Assembly (NCBI GenBank): GCA_010909165.1
Contig: MU008180.1
Span: forward strand, 557,884 to 621,883
Length of the DNA: 64,000 bases
Source: Anthoceros angustus
Taxonomy: Eukaryota > Streptophyta > Anthocerotopsida > Anthocerotales > Anthocerotaceae
Direction of reading: 5' to 3'
In this document: one piece after another, positions 1 to 10,504 of the stretch
Numbering within the stretch: position 1 is the stretch's first letter
Layout of the letters: every line of letters begins with the position of its first letter
Made by a program: the position numbers and the translations under genes
Notes under the pieces: generated by a model
What the model saw: the letters and a program-made list of their open reading frames with translations, nothing else
Databases searched by the model: none
Told to the model about the DNA's origin: nothing

Positions 1-656
1 CAGTGAAGAGCCGCCGCAGCCAGCATTTCCGGACGGTGTTTGCGAGCGACAACGAGTCAGGCATGGTGGACTCCAACTCCGGCCACAGCAACCGCCACCG
101 GGCTGTGGCAACTGTCATGCCTCGGCTTCTTAAGCAGCTGGAGAACTCCTGGCCCCAAGCACCTACCCGCTGGATGCTGCTCCATGTGCTGGCCTACTTC
201 AGGAGGTTCCCTAAAGGCGGGCAAATTCACGGACCCCAGTTCCTGTCTCAGCTTGCAGCCTGCATATGGGACTATGTGGAGCAAAGCAGCAGGCTGCATG
301 AAGTTCAGCAAGGGGATGCCCCGGGTTCTGTTCACAGCCACATGTCCTTCGGCGAGAGGCTGTCTGCGGAGATCCTTTACCTGGCCAAGAGGCAGCTGGT
401 GCCGGATGCAGGTGTCTATCAGGCTGGCCATTGGCTGAAAGTGTTCCCGCCGGTGAGCTTGCAAAATCGAGACCCTTTGCGCGTGGAGGAGCTCACTCGC
501 CCTGTTAGCATGAGCGAGCTGAAGGCCATCCTTAAACCGAAGGGAACCTTGAAAGCGCGTCAGTTCTCCTATGGCGTTGGCCCTCCCGTTCGTAGCTTTA
601 GTAAAACGTTTTCCAAGAAACTGCAAAGGCGCTCCATGAAGAAGAACGAGAACTGA
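1..656 (+). CDS. 3'-terminal exon of an unidentified gene (partial, open at left edge)
   Basis: An open frame runs in from the window edge and stops with TGA at 654-656. The leftmost codon, GTG at 3, is not a real start, so this is the end of a larger gene. About 217 residues are visible. The middle is hydrophobic and helical (LLHVLAYFRRF, LSQLAACIWDYV), and the tail is basic (FSKKLQRRSMKKNEN), possibly for nucleic-acid binding or nuclear import. I see no domain I can name. A canonical AATAAA lies about 180 bases downstream, as expected for a terminal exon. A long antisense frame over the same bases is a codon shadow. I am fairly sure it is coding but have no function. Confidence 0.6.
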   Translation, partial: VKSRRSQHFRTVFASDNESGMVDSNSGHSNRHRAVATVMPRLLKQLENSWPQAPTRWMLLHVLAYFRRFPKGGQIHGPQFLSQLAACIWDYVEQSSRLHEVQQGDAPGSVHSHMSFGERLSAEILYLAKRQLVPDAGVYQAGHWLKVFPPVSLQNRDPLRVEELTRPVSMSELKAILKPKGTLKARQFSYGVGPPVRSFSKTFSKKLQRRSMKKNEN

Positions 657-833
657 GCTCTGCAGACCTCTGCTTCAAAGCCCGACACTGCATTCGGTTT
701 CGAGATGAAAGATGCCAAAACCGTCTTAATCTTATTCTAATCTTATTTGAGAGACTTGCTGTAGGACCATAGCCGATCGAGCCGAAATTGGCAGTATCGG
801 AACATTTTTGGTTGTGGCCCTGTTTTCCGTAAG

Positions 834-839
834 AAATAA
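834..839 (+). terminator. Probable polyadenylation signal (AATAAA)
   Basis: A canonical AATAAA hexamer lies about 180 bases after the stop of the first exon, in AT-rich sequence. It is the best candidate 3' end for that gene. Confidence 0.45.
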
Positions 840-949
840 ATGGAATGAAATATATGGAATGAGTCCTGGGCTCGTTCATACTAGCTGGTCTTTGTAGAGG
901 AAGTGCTATGGGAGGAAGCACGGAGTGACGTATGATGTGCAGAGAGGCT

Positions 950-995
950 CCTACGAGGCAGAGGCAGAGGCAGAAGCAGAAGCAGAAGCAGAGCA
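950..995 (+). repeat. GAGGCA/GAAGCA hexanucleotide microsatellite
   Basis: Imperfect tandem hexamers GAGGCA then GAAGCA, about seven units, lie between two genes. The stretch from 840 to 1338 otherwise holds no gene that I can support and probably contains the promoter and 5' leader of the phosphatase gene. Confidence 0.75.
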
Positions 996-1338
996 TATTC
1001 TGCTGTGGAGCAGGAACCTTGGAAGGCGCAGTAGTGGGCGATAGTGGAGCACCGTTTTAATTAACTTGGACTCCCGGTCTGTGGAAATGGACAGGAGGAG
1101 GAATAGCGGGCCGGATTTGGAGGGTCTGGAGTTGTTGGAGCCGGAGAGCTGGGCCGATTCTCAGGAGCCTCTGGGAGGAAGCCGGCGGCGAGACACTCGA
1201 CGCAAGGTGCAATCGTGCAAATTTTGAAAACAAGATGGTCAAGCTAATTCACGAGTCCTGCAGAGCTCATGCTGCTCACGTTTGGGCGGGGCGTCTGATT
1301 GACTGCAGATACGCTGGAAGACCGCACTTTTGGTGTGT

Positions 1339-4309
1339 ATGGGTATTCTGTCTCTCGGCTCGGCCGCCATCTCTATTTGGAGTGTTGCGCTTCTGGAGCG
1401 GCTGGAGGATTCCCAGATTTCCATTCATGGTCAGCAGCAGTTGGTGTCCAAGATCGCATTCGGGTCCTGCACGGCCTATGACTATCAGCCACAGCCGGTT
1501 TGGACTAATGGAGTTATCCCCAGCAATCCCGACGCATGGATATGGTTAGCCTCTGCTATGTGGTTTAGTTTGTTTTTAGAGAGTCCGAGTGGTAATTCTT
1601 ACTGGAGTTGTAGTTCGTTGGAAAGTCCAGCTATCGTGGGCTTTGTGGTCGCAGGCTAGGAGATATGGCGTACATGGATGAGCCACGAGTGAATTGTGAT
1701 TCCCTACCAGGGCACAAGGAATGTAATTGCACCAATGATTGGCTTCATCAAGCTCCTTATTCTTGCATGGCAGGTTCTTGTTCTGCTGCCCTGGAACATT
1801 TGCTACTAGAAGGGACTGAGCAGATTAGTTTTTTTACGGCATGCTCAATGCTTGACTTGGCTACGACTTGCGTCTGGTACAGGTGACATGGACCATGCCT
1901 TGAGCCGTGCGCAAGCTCAGCTCTCCAATCCTGACTACGCCCAGGTAAGTCCAGTGCGTTACAACCCGTGTTGACCCCGAGGTTGTGATGGGGTGGTAGA
2001 GCGACTTGCTGGTTTGCTGGATTGCGTCTGGAAGGTCAACACTGACTGTATAGGTGATGTTGTGAGCTTGTGATGTAGTTCTTGGCTTTCATGTGTCCGG
2101 GACACCGGGCAAAGGGTCTGCATCCACCTACAGGTCCTGACCCCTCAGTCTGTCCGAGGAGAATATTTGGGACATATGATGATCATGATTTTAGCTGGTG
2201 GGTGAAGGGAATGGCTTTCAATATCAACCTTACAAACTTGTTGTCCTCTTTCTTGAAGTAACGTTATCTTTTACGTGAGCTCAGGAACAATGGGAATAAG
2301 AGGCTGCCCCACAAAGACAGCATCAAGAACATTTTCTTGGATGCTGTTGGCGAGCCAGCAAGCAGTGCCCGCCGCAACAGTGGGCGTGGCATTGAGTGGA
2401 AGGTTTCTCTCTTTTATCTCCTTTCACTCACGAGCAAAGGCACATCCCAATTAGTGCAGTATTTCAATTCTCTCCACTGTCCTAGCAAACATCATCTTTG
2501 ACCTGTTTCACTGGTTCTGCTTGTTTTTCCTCAGTACACACTGAATGAGGGGAGCAGGGGGCATGAGATTGACATTTTTCTGCTGGATGAGCGCTACAAC
2601 CGTGATCCTCTTCCATGCCACATGCGACGAGATTATTGTGAAAAGCTTGTCTTAACAAATGTTACGAGTCCCAAGTATGCCTGGTCGGTATGCATTGCTT
2701 ATTCTAACCCTTGTGGCTTACTGGTTTTGATTTCTTTAGGATTGAAGTCTTTAACACCAGAACTGATAGACAAGTACTACGGCAGGTGTTTGGATTTTCT
2801 ACATGCAGGGGATTTAGGCACTGGCTCTTGCTGCGACAAAGATGATAAGATATTCTATGGTAATTGAGTTTCACTGTTTTTTTGCTTCTGGACTGCTATT
2901 TTTGCATGGGGAGGACGCATGTTCCGATGCTTCCAAGTGTGCAGCATCTGTCCTGAGGTGTTTGAATGAATTGCAAGGGTGGTGTATGCAGGAAAACAAC
3001 AAGGGCAGTCCAATGTGGGCAGAAGCTTGTGACCCAACTTCTACCGACTTTGGTACCCGTCCTCTTACTGTGGATCCTGATGGTCAGCTAAGGGAGGCAA
3101 CAGGTACAGAGTTCGTGGATGGACGTGTGGAGTCTCCATTCTGTGAGGTTTGTAAGGAATATTTGTTAAATTATTAGGTCTCCCATGTGGAGAAAAACTA
3201 GAAAGCAATGGCTCATTAATTGAAAGATCGGCTGACATTCAAACAGGTTCTGGGCAGAGAGCAACGGTTGTGGCTAGAGGGTGCTCTGGAGGAGTCCAAT
3301 GCTGCCATCAAGTTGATCGTGTCGAGCTCAGTTCTCATCGGGAATCCCGATAAGAAGGTAACATCCATGTGTTTGTCTTGGCAAACGGTCTGGACCTCTA
3401 CGGATGACTCTGATCATGAAAGGGTTAAGCCAGGTCTGTGCAGATTTGGATGAAGAAGGGAAGACTGGGGTTGAGTGCCGCTGCTCCAGTGATGACTGGG
3501 AGTGTTACAAGCCTGCCCAATTACAACTGTTGCACTTACTATCTACAACAAGTGGGTGTGTGGCGGTACTTACTGGAGATTTTCATTACTCAGATATCAA
3601 GGTACGACGCTGGTACACACAGGTGCTTCAGCAATGTTATTCGTCAGCTGCAATAAATGTTAATGTATCTTGCTTGAACAGGTGCTGAGGCCGGGTGAAC
3701 ATGCATATTCCACTTACTACAAGGGGATAGATGTGTCTTACCCACTTTATCAGGTAAGCCTAGGAAGAATTTTGCATACGCAGGGAGACACACAGCTTGC
3801 AACTGGGCCAAGATGCAATGGAAGCTAGCATGTGACACAGCTTTTCAGGCACTAATCTTCTATGTGGCAGGTTATGGCCAGTGGGCTAACCACGAGCACA
3901 GGCAGGAACTGGACGTGTGATGGTATGGAATTGATCGTGGTGCTCTTTCCATTACCTGCAAACCAGTTACATGCTTTGTAATGGCAATAGGAATCTGCTG
4001 CTTGTGCAGTCCGGAGGCGAGACTCTGTCAAGTTGCGTGATCACGAAGAATGTGAATTTGTCCGCGGTCCGTCCTTTGGAATGGTTCAGGTGTGCTGCCT
4101 CTCGTGGATCCCATGGCTACGCACAGGCATGCTTTTGCACCTCTATAGATTCAAGGATGTCAGTCCTGATAGCAGACACCATTGTCCACTTGTAGGTACA
4201 CTGGGAGGAGAGGGACCCCATTATAAGACTACAAGTAAGAGATGGCACTGGACAGGTCAAGTTGGAATCGAATCTCACTCTAAGCACATGCTCCATGGAA
4301 AGTCGGTGA
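1339..4309 (+). CDS. PhoD-like metallophosphatase (alkaline phosphatase D family), 14 exons
   Basis: Hydrolyses phosphate esters in the calcineurin-like/PhoD metallophosphatase fold; the true substrate in plants is unknown. Exons by splice consensus and frame: 1339-1544, 1655-1773, 1883-1944, 2079-2197, 2285-2402, 2535-2683, 2786-2859, 2914-3147, 3247-3357, 3434-3601, 3682-3753, 3871-3922, 4010-4089, 4196-4309; about 559 residues. Family motifs appear in order: KIAFGSC, WIWLGDMAYMDEP, YSCMAGDMDHAL, VCPRRIFGTYDDHDF, NNGNKRLP, GSCCDKDDKIF, SPMW, VLGREQRLWLEGAL, LTGDFHYSD and QVMASGLTTST. The Asp/His/Asn-rich GD, DDHD and GDFHYSD blocks are the expected metal ligands. The first 20 residues are hydrophobic, suggesting a signal peptide or anchor. 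The ATG at 1339 is the first in frame. One flaw: in exon 8 (near 2965) the frame breaks after CPEVFE and resumes two bases out of phase. The gene converges with the YbaK gene downstream. Confidence 0.88.
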
Positions 4310-4375
4310 GGCAGTTGAGAACCGGTCCTTGAACTCAGCAGAAGATTGAAAACTTGGAACCCTTTATTTGAGCCT

Positions 4376-4397
4376 TATTTATTTATTTATTTATTTC
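4376..4397 (+). repeat. TTTA tetranucleotide microsatellite
   Basis: About five and a half tandem ATTT units lie in the 125-base gap between the convergent stops of the phosphatase and YbaK genes, so it sits in one or both 3' untranslated regions. Confidence 0.8.
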
Positions 4398-4433
4398 TTA
4401 GAAGTGCTGATCTAACTTTAACGATTATTTGAC

Positions 4434-5702
4434 TCATGTGCAATCCGCCACAAACGGTTGCAATAAGCTAACAAATTCATCCGTTTTGATACCAAGTTTG
4501 AGGTCCACTTCCCCGCCACCCAGCCAGAAAAAGTCAGGCTTGAGCTTGAGTATCGCATCTGATAGAATCACCTGCAACAGACCAGACAAACATGACTAAG
4601 TGCCCAATCACACTATTTAGATTCCAAGGAACATAGAAACCCAAGTCTACCGGAATTCTCGTGTTCATTCCAATTGGTGTGACGGCGTTGTGTCCAAATC
4701 CAGTCAGGAGCAGAGAGTCTTGTTCAGATGCTAGCCTAACTGCACAGCACGTCAACGTTTTTGTCACTTCCAACCCCATGACAACATACATGTGCACGGC
4801 CCAGCCCCATGTGAAACATGTACCCTCACAATTGAATCTTCTCTTGGGTATTTCCCCATTGTTCAGGGAGTAGATGAACTGCCTCACTTTCTCCGCGTTC
4901 AGGCGGGCGCAATACTGCACCACAATCAGGTAGAATTTGGAGTTCCTGGGATCAGTGCAATCTCGAATATGACCTTGAGTATTTATCTGCGCATGCCACG
5001 AGGACCCCAAACATTACGGGACACCATTAGGCGGCAGTTTTCAAGAGACAATGCAAGTACATATCTAGCACACAAGGTACATGGTTGAAGGAGAGGAACC
5101 ATGACGATACTCTTGCACAGATGAAAAATGGATGCTGCTCCTAGCAAGTCCCGTCGCTCTTGGAAGGATCTACTGTAGTAATCCTCCGGTACTCTCACAA
5201 ACCGGAAGTCTGTGACGCCTCCTGCCTCCAAAATTTTGCTCAGCCGGCCCTCCACACCGGGCCCGTCCGGCTTTCCCGCATCGTCAGGCGAAATGGTCAC
5301 CGCAGCGAATTGTTCAACAGTGTCATCCAAAACCCTAGTGTTCGATTCACTGCCATCCAAACTGTCCGGCTGCTTTTCTGAGCGCTTAGGTTCGGTCTGA
5401 GGGCCTTCAGCAACGACCACACCTTTCTGCGACAATGGTCCCTCTGTGTCTCGTTGCTCAACAGCCAATCTCTCCTCAAATATCCGCCCTTGCTTGTCCC
5501 ATGCAGGGTCATCAGATGGGACACCAATCGTGTCCCAGGTCGACCCAATGCGCTCTAAGAGCAGAGCCTGGCGCACCTCAAGCTGCAGTAGCTCTGGTGA
5601 AACTTCCTCGCAGCCTACGCTGGCAGCAAAGCGGCCTATGTCGTCCAAAATTCTGTCCTGCCGACGCTGGAGGGCGTGCAGGGCCGCTTCGTCTGCATCC
5701 AT
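4434..5702 (-). CDS. YbaK/prolyl-tRNA-deacylase-associated domain protein, 4 exons
   Basis: Probably a trans-editing aminoacyl-tRNA deacylase or a relative; YbaK/ProX proteins clear mischarged tRNA in the cytosol. Exons on the minus strand are 5702-5100, 4986-4824, 4739-4651 and 4571-4434 (993 bases, 330 residues). The joins keep frame throughout. The N-terminal 60 residues are helical (HALQRRQDRILDDIGRF); then comes an acidic disordered linker; the domain is in the C-terminal half: LLGAASIFHLCKSIVM, DPRNSKFYLIVVQY, SLNNGEIPKRRF, LTGFGHNAVTPIGM, IPVILSDAILKLKP and FFWLGGGEVDLKLG. NAVTPIGM and GGGEVDLKLG are hallmark blocks of the fold. The ATG at 5702 is the first methionine of the open frame. 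It diverges from the dynein light chain gene with 677 bases between start codons. Confidence 0.88.
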
Positions 5703-6171
5703 CGCTTCTCAGAAGCCCGACCCGACCTTCTCCGCCCGCAAACACCCCAAATCCTTTTGCAGTGAGTGATGGGGAGTGTGCTTTCCAAGAAGTTCCAACA
5801 GCATTCAAACAGCATGCAGAAGCGCCCAAAGCGGGAGTTGTCACGTACGAGCAACGGACCGTGTTGGGCAGCAGCCCGGGAACACCGGGGGACGGAAATC
5901 GCCTTCCCTTTCACACCGGTACTTTCTGCTCTACTATGGCGCTCGCTACGAGAATCCAGCGGGTCTTGGAGATCGCAATGCTGTCCTGCCATATATGTGC
6001 CAATATCACAACCACCACCCAAGAGCAGAGACAAGGCTTTCTCCGAGCTCTGAGGAAGCTTCTAGCACTGTCCCTTCTTGGCGGGAACAAAAAAGAGACA
6101 CAGCGACTGCGCGAAGAGTGGATCCATCGATTACCACCTGCTGCTGCTCCTCCTGGCCGCTCCCAATTTCA

Positions 6172-6206
<35 letters not shown>

Positions 6207-6379
6207 CCCGAGCCAAATAGACCATATGGCATAAAAGGCTGAGAGAATCCAGCAAAACGCAGAGAGCAGCTTAGCCAAGGTTTCACAATTCCAGCTACCT
6301 CCGTACGTACCAGCACAGCGAGCAACTGTCTCGTGTGTGAGCTTTATGCGTAATCGGCTGGCATGGTAAGAAATAAAGA
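5703..6379. promoter_or_regulatory. Probable bidirectional promoter region with both 5' leaders
   Basis: This 677-base gap separates two divergent start codons (YbaK gene at 5702, dynein light chain at 6380). Open frames inside it are not conserved-looking, and none joins either gene in frame. It contains the CAG repeat described separately. I see no clear TATA box; assignment as a shared promoter rests on position only. Confidence 0.45.
6172..6206 (+). repeat. (CAG)n trinucleotide microsatellite, about 11 units
   Basis: An uninterrupted CAG run sits about 175 bases upstream of the dynein light chain start codon, probably in its promoter or 5' leader. Open frames crossing it would give poly-Ala, poly-Ser or poly-Gln, but none of these frames is otherwise gene-like. 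Confidence 0.9.
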
Positions 6380-7043
6380 ATGGAGGAAAAGGAGGCACTG
6401 TTGAGGGAACTGGAGGAAGAGAAGGCGCAGAAGAAGCAATTGGTGGACGCAAAGGTAAGAACCTATCCCGGTCACTGAAGTAGACATCCGCCCTGCTCAG
6501 AAAGAAAATTGAGCAGCAGTTAGCTGGACTCCCTAGCTAGTCCAGTAGGAGCTAACCGCATGGTGCATCTTGTCCAGTACGAAGTTGAAGAGACCATCAA
6601 GAGAATAGGCTCTCACAAAGGAATTATCGGGACTATCATCACAAACAGCCTTGGCATCCCACTCAAAAGCACGATGGACAATGCAACTACTATGCAGGTT
6701 AGTTCTGTTTGGCAACATTGCAACTCTTCGTGTCCACACAAGCTGGTCTTACTCTCCTTGACGTAAGCAGTTTGCTTCATACATGACGCCGCTGGCACTT
6801 CAGTCTAGAGACCTGACAAAGAATGCCAATCCTGAGGTGATTTTGTTTCCATTACTGATGTACTGCCAATCCATGGCTCGTGCATGCCATGAGCCCCTGC
6901 AACGACTGAATTCTCGGCTGTGGCAGGACGATGTGATACTCCTGAGAGTGCGAACCAAGGTTCACGAAATCATCATCACACCAAGCAACAACCATGAATA
7001 CTTCCTGATGATAGTCCAGAAGACAACAAGTTACCTCCCTTGA
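6380..7043 (+). CDS. DYNLRB: Dynein light chain, Roadblock/LC7 family, 4 exons
   Basis: Roadblock light chains dimerise on dynein intermediate chains and help assemble cytoplasmic and axonemal or ciliary motors. Exons are 6380-6454, 6578-6697, 6771-6836 and 6927-7043; all junctions are phase 0 and give 125 residues. The first exon adds a charged helical 25-residue extension ([20 protein letters not shown]). The Roadblock domain follows: [29 protein letters not shown], then [19 protein letters not shown] and HEYFLMIVQ. The IP-K-STMDN block is nearly invariant in animal and algal orthologues. The usual length is about 96-105, so the extension is the odd part; its ATG is the only in-frame choice upstream. 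In flowering plants dynein is absent, so this gene implies a lineage with flagellated sperm. Introns are short (73-123 bases). Confidence 0.93.
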
Positions 7044-7249
7044 TTTTGGGCCAGGAAGCCCATGTCTGCCTTTGGTCATGTGATGTGCGGCTCAAATCGA
7101 AACAGACTTGGTGCTGGGCTGCGGGTATGGCTACAAGCTACACACTATGTAGCCCAGTACATAGAACGTATACCTCTATGTACTACATATGAACCTTGTG
7201 TTGGGCTGCATAGCGTTGTATGAGCACCTAGCGTTCTACACACCTAGCG

Positions 7250-7372
7250 TTGAGCACCTAAATACTGCAAATAGGACCAATCCCGGATGACTTAAATACA
7301 TAAATAACCTAACGTTGGGCACCTAAATACTGCAAATAGGACCAATGCCGGATGACCTAAATACATAAATAT
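7250..7372 (+). repeat. Two-copy direct repeat upstream of eL14
   Basis: A block of about 50 bases starting CACCTAAATACTGCAAATAG and ending AAATACATAAAT occurs twice, roughly 65 bases apart, with two or three mismatches. Nearby are further short repeats of CCTAGCGTTCTAC type. It sits about 120 bases before the eL14 start, so it could be in the promoter. The whole gap 7044-7494 has no gene. Confidence 0.7.
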
Positions 7373-7494
7373 TATACGTGCCCAGCCTGATGACCTAAAC
7401 GATACCCTAAATCTGAAACGACAGAGCTGCCGAGGCCCTCTCTCTTTCGGCTGCTCTCCGAGTCCTGCTACCGCGTTCCGCCAGCTCCGCAGTC

Positions 7495-8277
7495 ATGGTG
7501 AGTCGTCATACGCAGGTCTTGGATTGCGCTGCTGCCTGCGGTTGATAAGAATTCCTGTCGTTGTGCGTGCAGCCTTTCAGACGGTATGTGGAGATCGGGA
7601 GGGTTGCCCTCGTTAACTACGGGCCGCAGTATGGGAAACTGGTGGTGATTGTCGACGTGCTCGACCAAAACCGGGTATGCAACCTTCTCTGAGGCATTTT
7701 GCGACAGAGCAGAACCGAAATATTCGTGGGCTTCAGAATCCTCTAGCCAGATTTTACAAGGTTCCTGAAGTGCAAGCATCTGTGGTGTGTGCCGCAGGCG
7801 TTGATAGATGCGCCCGACCTTGTGAGGACACAGATCAACTTCAAGAGGTTGTCTTTGACAGATATCAAGATTGAGATCCGTCGGAACCCTAAGAAGAAGG
7901 AGCTGAAGGACGCCATTGATGCAGGAGGTAGGGTGTCATCATCCGCATTAGTCCAAAAATCTTTTTTGGCCATGTCCGGCTGTTCTGTCCACCTCACGTT
8001 GTGATGCTGTGCTTCATCGAGCAGAGGTGGCGAAGAAGTGGGAAACTAGTTCCTGGGGACGAAAGCTTCTTGTTAGGAAGAAGCGAGCTGCCCTGAACGA
8101 TTTTGATCGTTACAAAGTCATGGTAGCCCGGGTCAAGGTGCGTCTCGTTGAACATCTACCCGACGGATTAAGTCCAGTTTGCCAGTCCTACATGCGCTGA
8201 TGGCTCGTATGTGGCTGTTGCAGAGGGCCAGTGTTATCAGGCGCGAGTTGTCGAAGCTGAAGAAGGAGAAGGCTTAA
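7495..8277 (+). CDS. RPL14: 60S ribosomal protein eL14, 5 coding exons
   Basis: A structural protein of the cytosolic large ribosomal subunit. Exons are 7495-7497 (only ATG), 7573-7674, 7798-7927, 8025-8137 and 8224-8277; together 402 bases, 133 residues, the normal plant length (about 134). Motifs: [73 protein letters not shown] and [13 protein letters not shown]. The C-terminus is lysine-rich ([12 protein letters not shown]). The first intron begins directly after the start codon (ATG^GTGAGT), and the acceptor CAG precedes CCT, giving Met-Pro-Phe. The leader just upstream is pyrimidine-rich (CTCTCTCTTTCGGCTG), and CCCTAAA at about 7405 resembles a telo-box; both fit a ribosomal-protein gene. 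Confidence 0.95.
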
Positions 8278-8840
8278 GCTACCCATGTAGATAGTTTGAG
8301 GATGTATTTTTGCTCCAAACTTATAAAGCTTCAACTCATTTGATGCGTGAGAACCAGTTTCAATATTGAACACACAGTTCGGTGGTCGTACCGGAAGCCC
8401 TTCCAGTCTAGTCAAGGTGCCCCTATTTCCTCTCACCCTCAGCATGTATGTACTCCGCACTCTGCAGTAGCATGTGCATGTAATGACAAAGGTAACAGTC
8501 TGAAGGTACCGTCCCCTTCTCTGGATATGAAGGTCCCGTCCCCTTCTCTGGGTACGTGGTCTACATCTGGCGCCAAGGGTTCTCCTGGCAATGACGTCGT
8601 GGTTCTGGTTTTATCCATTCACATGGAGGTTTCTGCCATTCACATGGAGGTTTCTGCCATTCTTGTTGGCTGTCCACACCCCTCCCGCCCTTGGAATGCG
8701 CCCTTCCCCGCAAAACGCGATTCGCCAAGTCCAAAACCGTTGTTTAATGCCCCCAGTGCTCCGTCGCAGGCTGCGGGAGTAGTTGCGTAGAAGGCGCAAG
8801 CATCCTTCGTTCCCCCCGTTCTGCGGGAGCAAGAGTGCCG
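8278..8840. other. Intergenic: eL14 3' end and upstream region of next gene, with short tandem duplications
   Basis: No gene is supported here. There are two small direct duplications: a GTCCCCTTCTCTGG block at about 8510-8550, and a 21-base unit containing CACATGGAGGTTTCTGCC repeated at about 8627-8668. They lie where the promoter or 5' leader of the following gene is expected. Confidence 0.5.
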
Positions 8841-10013
8841 ATGAAGGAAGGGAATCTAATCTGGCATTGGCGCACATGGCAGAAAAGGTTGCGAGCTTGG
8901 AGATGGGAGAACCTGGTCTCGCAGTCCTTCTACTCCGAGACTGTGCTTCCTATTTTTGGATGGTTCCTCACTGTGAGTTTGATTGTGGGACTGTTCCGGA
9001 CCATTCACAACGTCCCTGCGCGTGAGGAGTCCGTCAAAATCCCTGTGGATCGAGTCGTCAAGGTGCCTGGGTTGTCCGGTGACGGGGAGGTGGATTCGAG
9101 TGCCGTCGCCGAGTCTGTGTCTCTTGCTGCTTTCGATCCTGGCTATGGCGAAGTCAAGGACGCCAAGGTGTCGGACGAGGTGGAGGCTTGGAGGTCCCAA
9201 TCCAAGCCGCTGCGCAACCGGGAGCAGAGGCGTGGAGGTGGTTTGGAATACGAGGCTAAGACCGGGAAGAAGAAATCGCGGAAGAAGAAGAAGATGACCG
9301 GGTCCAGGAAAGATTTGAGAAAGAAGGGAAAAGGATTCTTCTCTGAGGATTCTGACTCAGTTGGTGACGAAAGAGTGGAACCTGAATCTGCCTTCTCGGG
9401 ACTCGCCAAGACGGAGTTCGTTCAATCTCTTCCACGGTCTGATGTAGATGAAACGTTTTCCGCCTCACCTGGAGGGCGGGTAACGCATGTGTCTCCGGAG
9501 GTGGCTGGGGATTCAAGCACAATGACAGGTCTTGAAGAAAGCGAGGCTGGTTTCTCTGGTAAGCAAGGTGCACGAGAGTGAGTTCGGATGTTACTCTCCC
9601 GACATTCCGGTCGGTTGTCCAATCCAAGATGCGTGTTCTTTCTTGCAGGGTTTGAGAGCCAGGAAGCCGAGAGTCAGGCAGCTCGGAGTCGGGGGAAGAT
9701 AAAAAAGCGATCTTGGACAGGTTTGCCCCAAGCCGATGCCACCGTGCTTGGACGGGGCTCTCAATCGACACTCAAGGAATCGAGAAAACGGAAAAAGGAG
9801 CGTGCGAGGAGCAACTTCTCGTCTGCCGGGAGTTCGACGGTTGCTGATCCTGCGGAGCCGAGTGGTGTCACTGAACATAAGACGGACTGGAAACTGCCGT
9901 CCGGAGGGGAGGGAGACGGTGTGAGAACGTCTTGGTTGGAGTCACAAATAGATAAGAAGAAGAAGGCAGGCAGGCGTAAAAGAAAGAGAGGCGCACGAAC
10001 CCTCTCGTCATAG
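8841..10013 (+). CDS. Unknown lysine-rich single-pass membrane protein, 2 exons
   Basis: Exons 8841-9558 and 9649-10013 join in frame (GT at 9559, CAG at 9646-9648) to give 360 residues. The start is the first ATG of the frame. Residues about 36-53 (VLPIFGWFLTVSLIVGLF) are one clear membrane segment, preceded by a Trp/Arg-rich 30-residue head (WHWRTWQKRLRAWRW). The rest is hydrophilic, Ser/Glu/Gly-rich and studded with basic clusters (KKKSRKKKKMTGSRKDLRKK, KKKKAGRRKRKRG). That layout suggests a type III/ER or nuclear-envelope protein with a disordered cytosolic tail, but I recognise no domain. The gene is same-strand with eL14 and convergent with the MBD gene. Confidence 0.72.
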
Positions 10014-10504
10014 ACAGCCGCAAGTGCAACAAAGGCCAGGTAACAGCTGCCCCTTCCGATGCGCTGATGTTCTAAGCTGACACAAGTATGCCCGAAAAGT
10101 CGTCCAGGAATGAAGACCTATACGACACACAGTCTGCAGTAGACTGCAGATGTCAAGTAACAACTACCAAAATGTTATACCAGTGAGTGTTCAATGCCTA
10201 GCCAGATGCCCATTTGATTGCTGCTCGCCCTCGGGGACCAGGCATGACAGATTGCTGCGACATCTAGCTCACTAGCCTGTATAACTCATCTTCTTGGATG
10301 CAAAAACAACTGTGACCACGGCACAGATGACGAGGTGGGGAACTACATATTGGTGCCTAAAATAGGTTCCATCAAGCCTGGATATCCTGCACACAGCAGA
10401 TGTGTTAGCCAAACAATGGTTGTAGTGACATTTCTCTTTGAGCAGGTCAAGCACACCCTGTCCTTAGAGAGAAGTCACACATCCGCACAAGCAGTAGAGC
10501 TATC
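10014..10504. other. Convergent intergenic region
   Basis: A gene-free gap between the stops of the lysine-rich membrane protein (+) and the MBD/PHD protein (-). Short frames here are not convincing; it should hold both 3' untranslated regions. Confidence 0.5.

Noticed and set aside
57-626. 189-codon minus-strand ORF opposite the first exon
   Set aside because: Shadow of the plus-strand frame; the plus frame ends with a proper stop and a nearby AATAAA.
6172-6206. Polyglutamine or polyalanine protein encoded by the CAG run
   Set aside because: Surrounding frames are not gene-like and do not join the dynein light chain exons.
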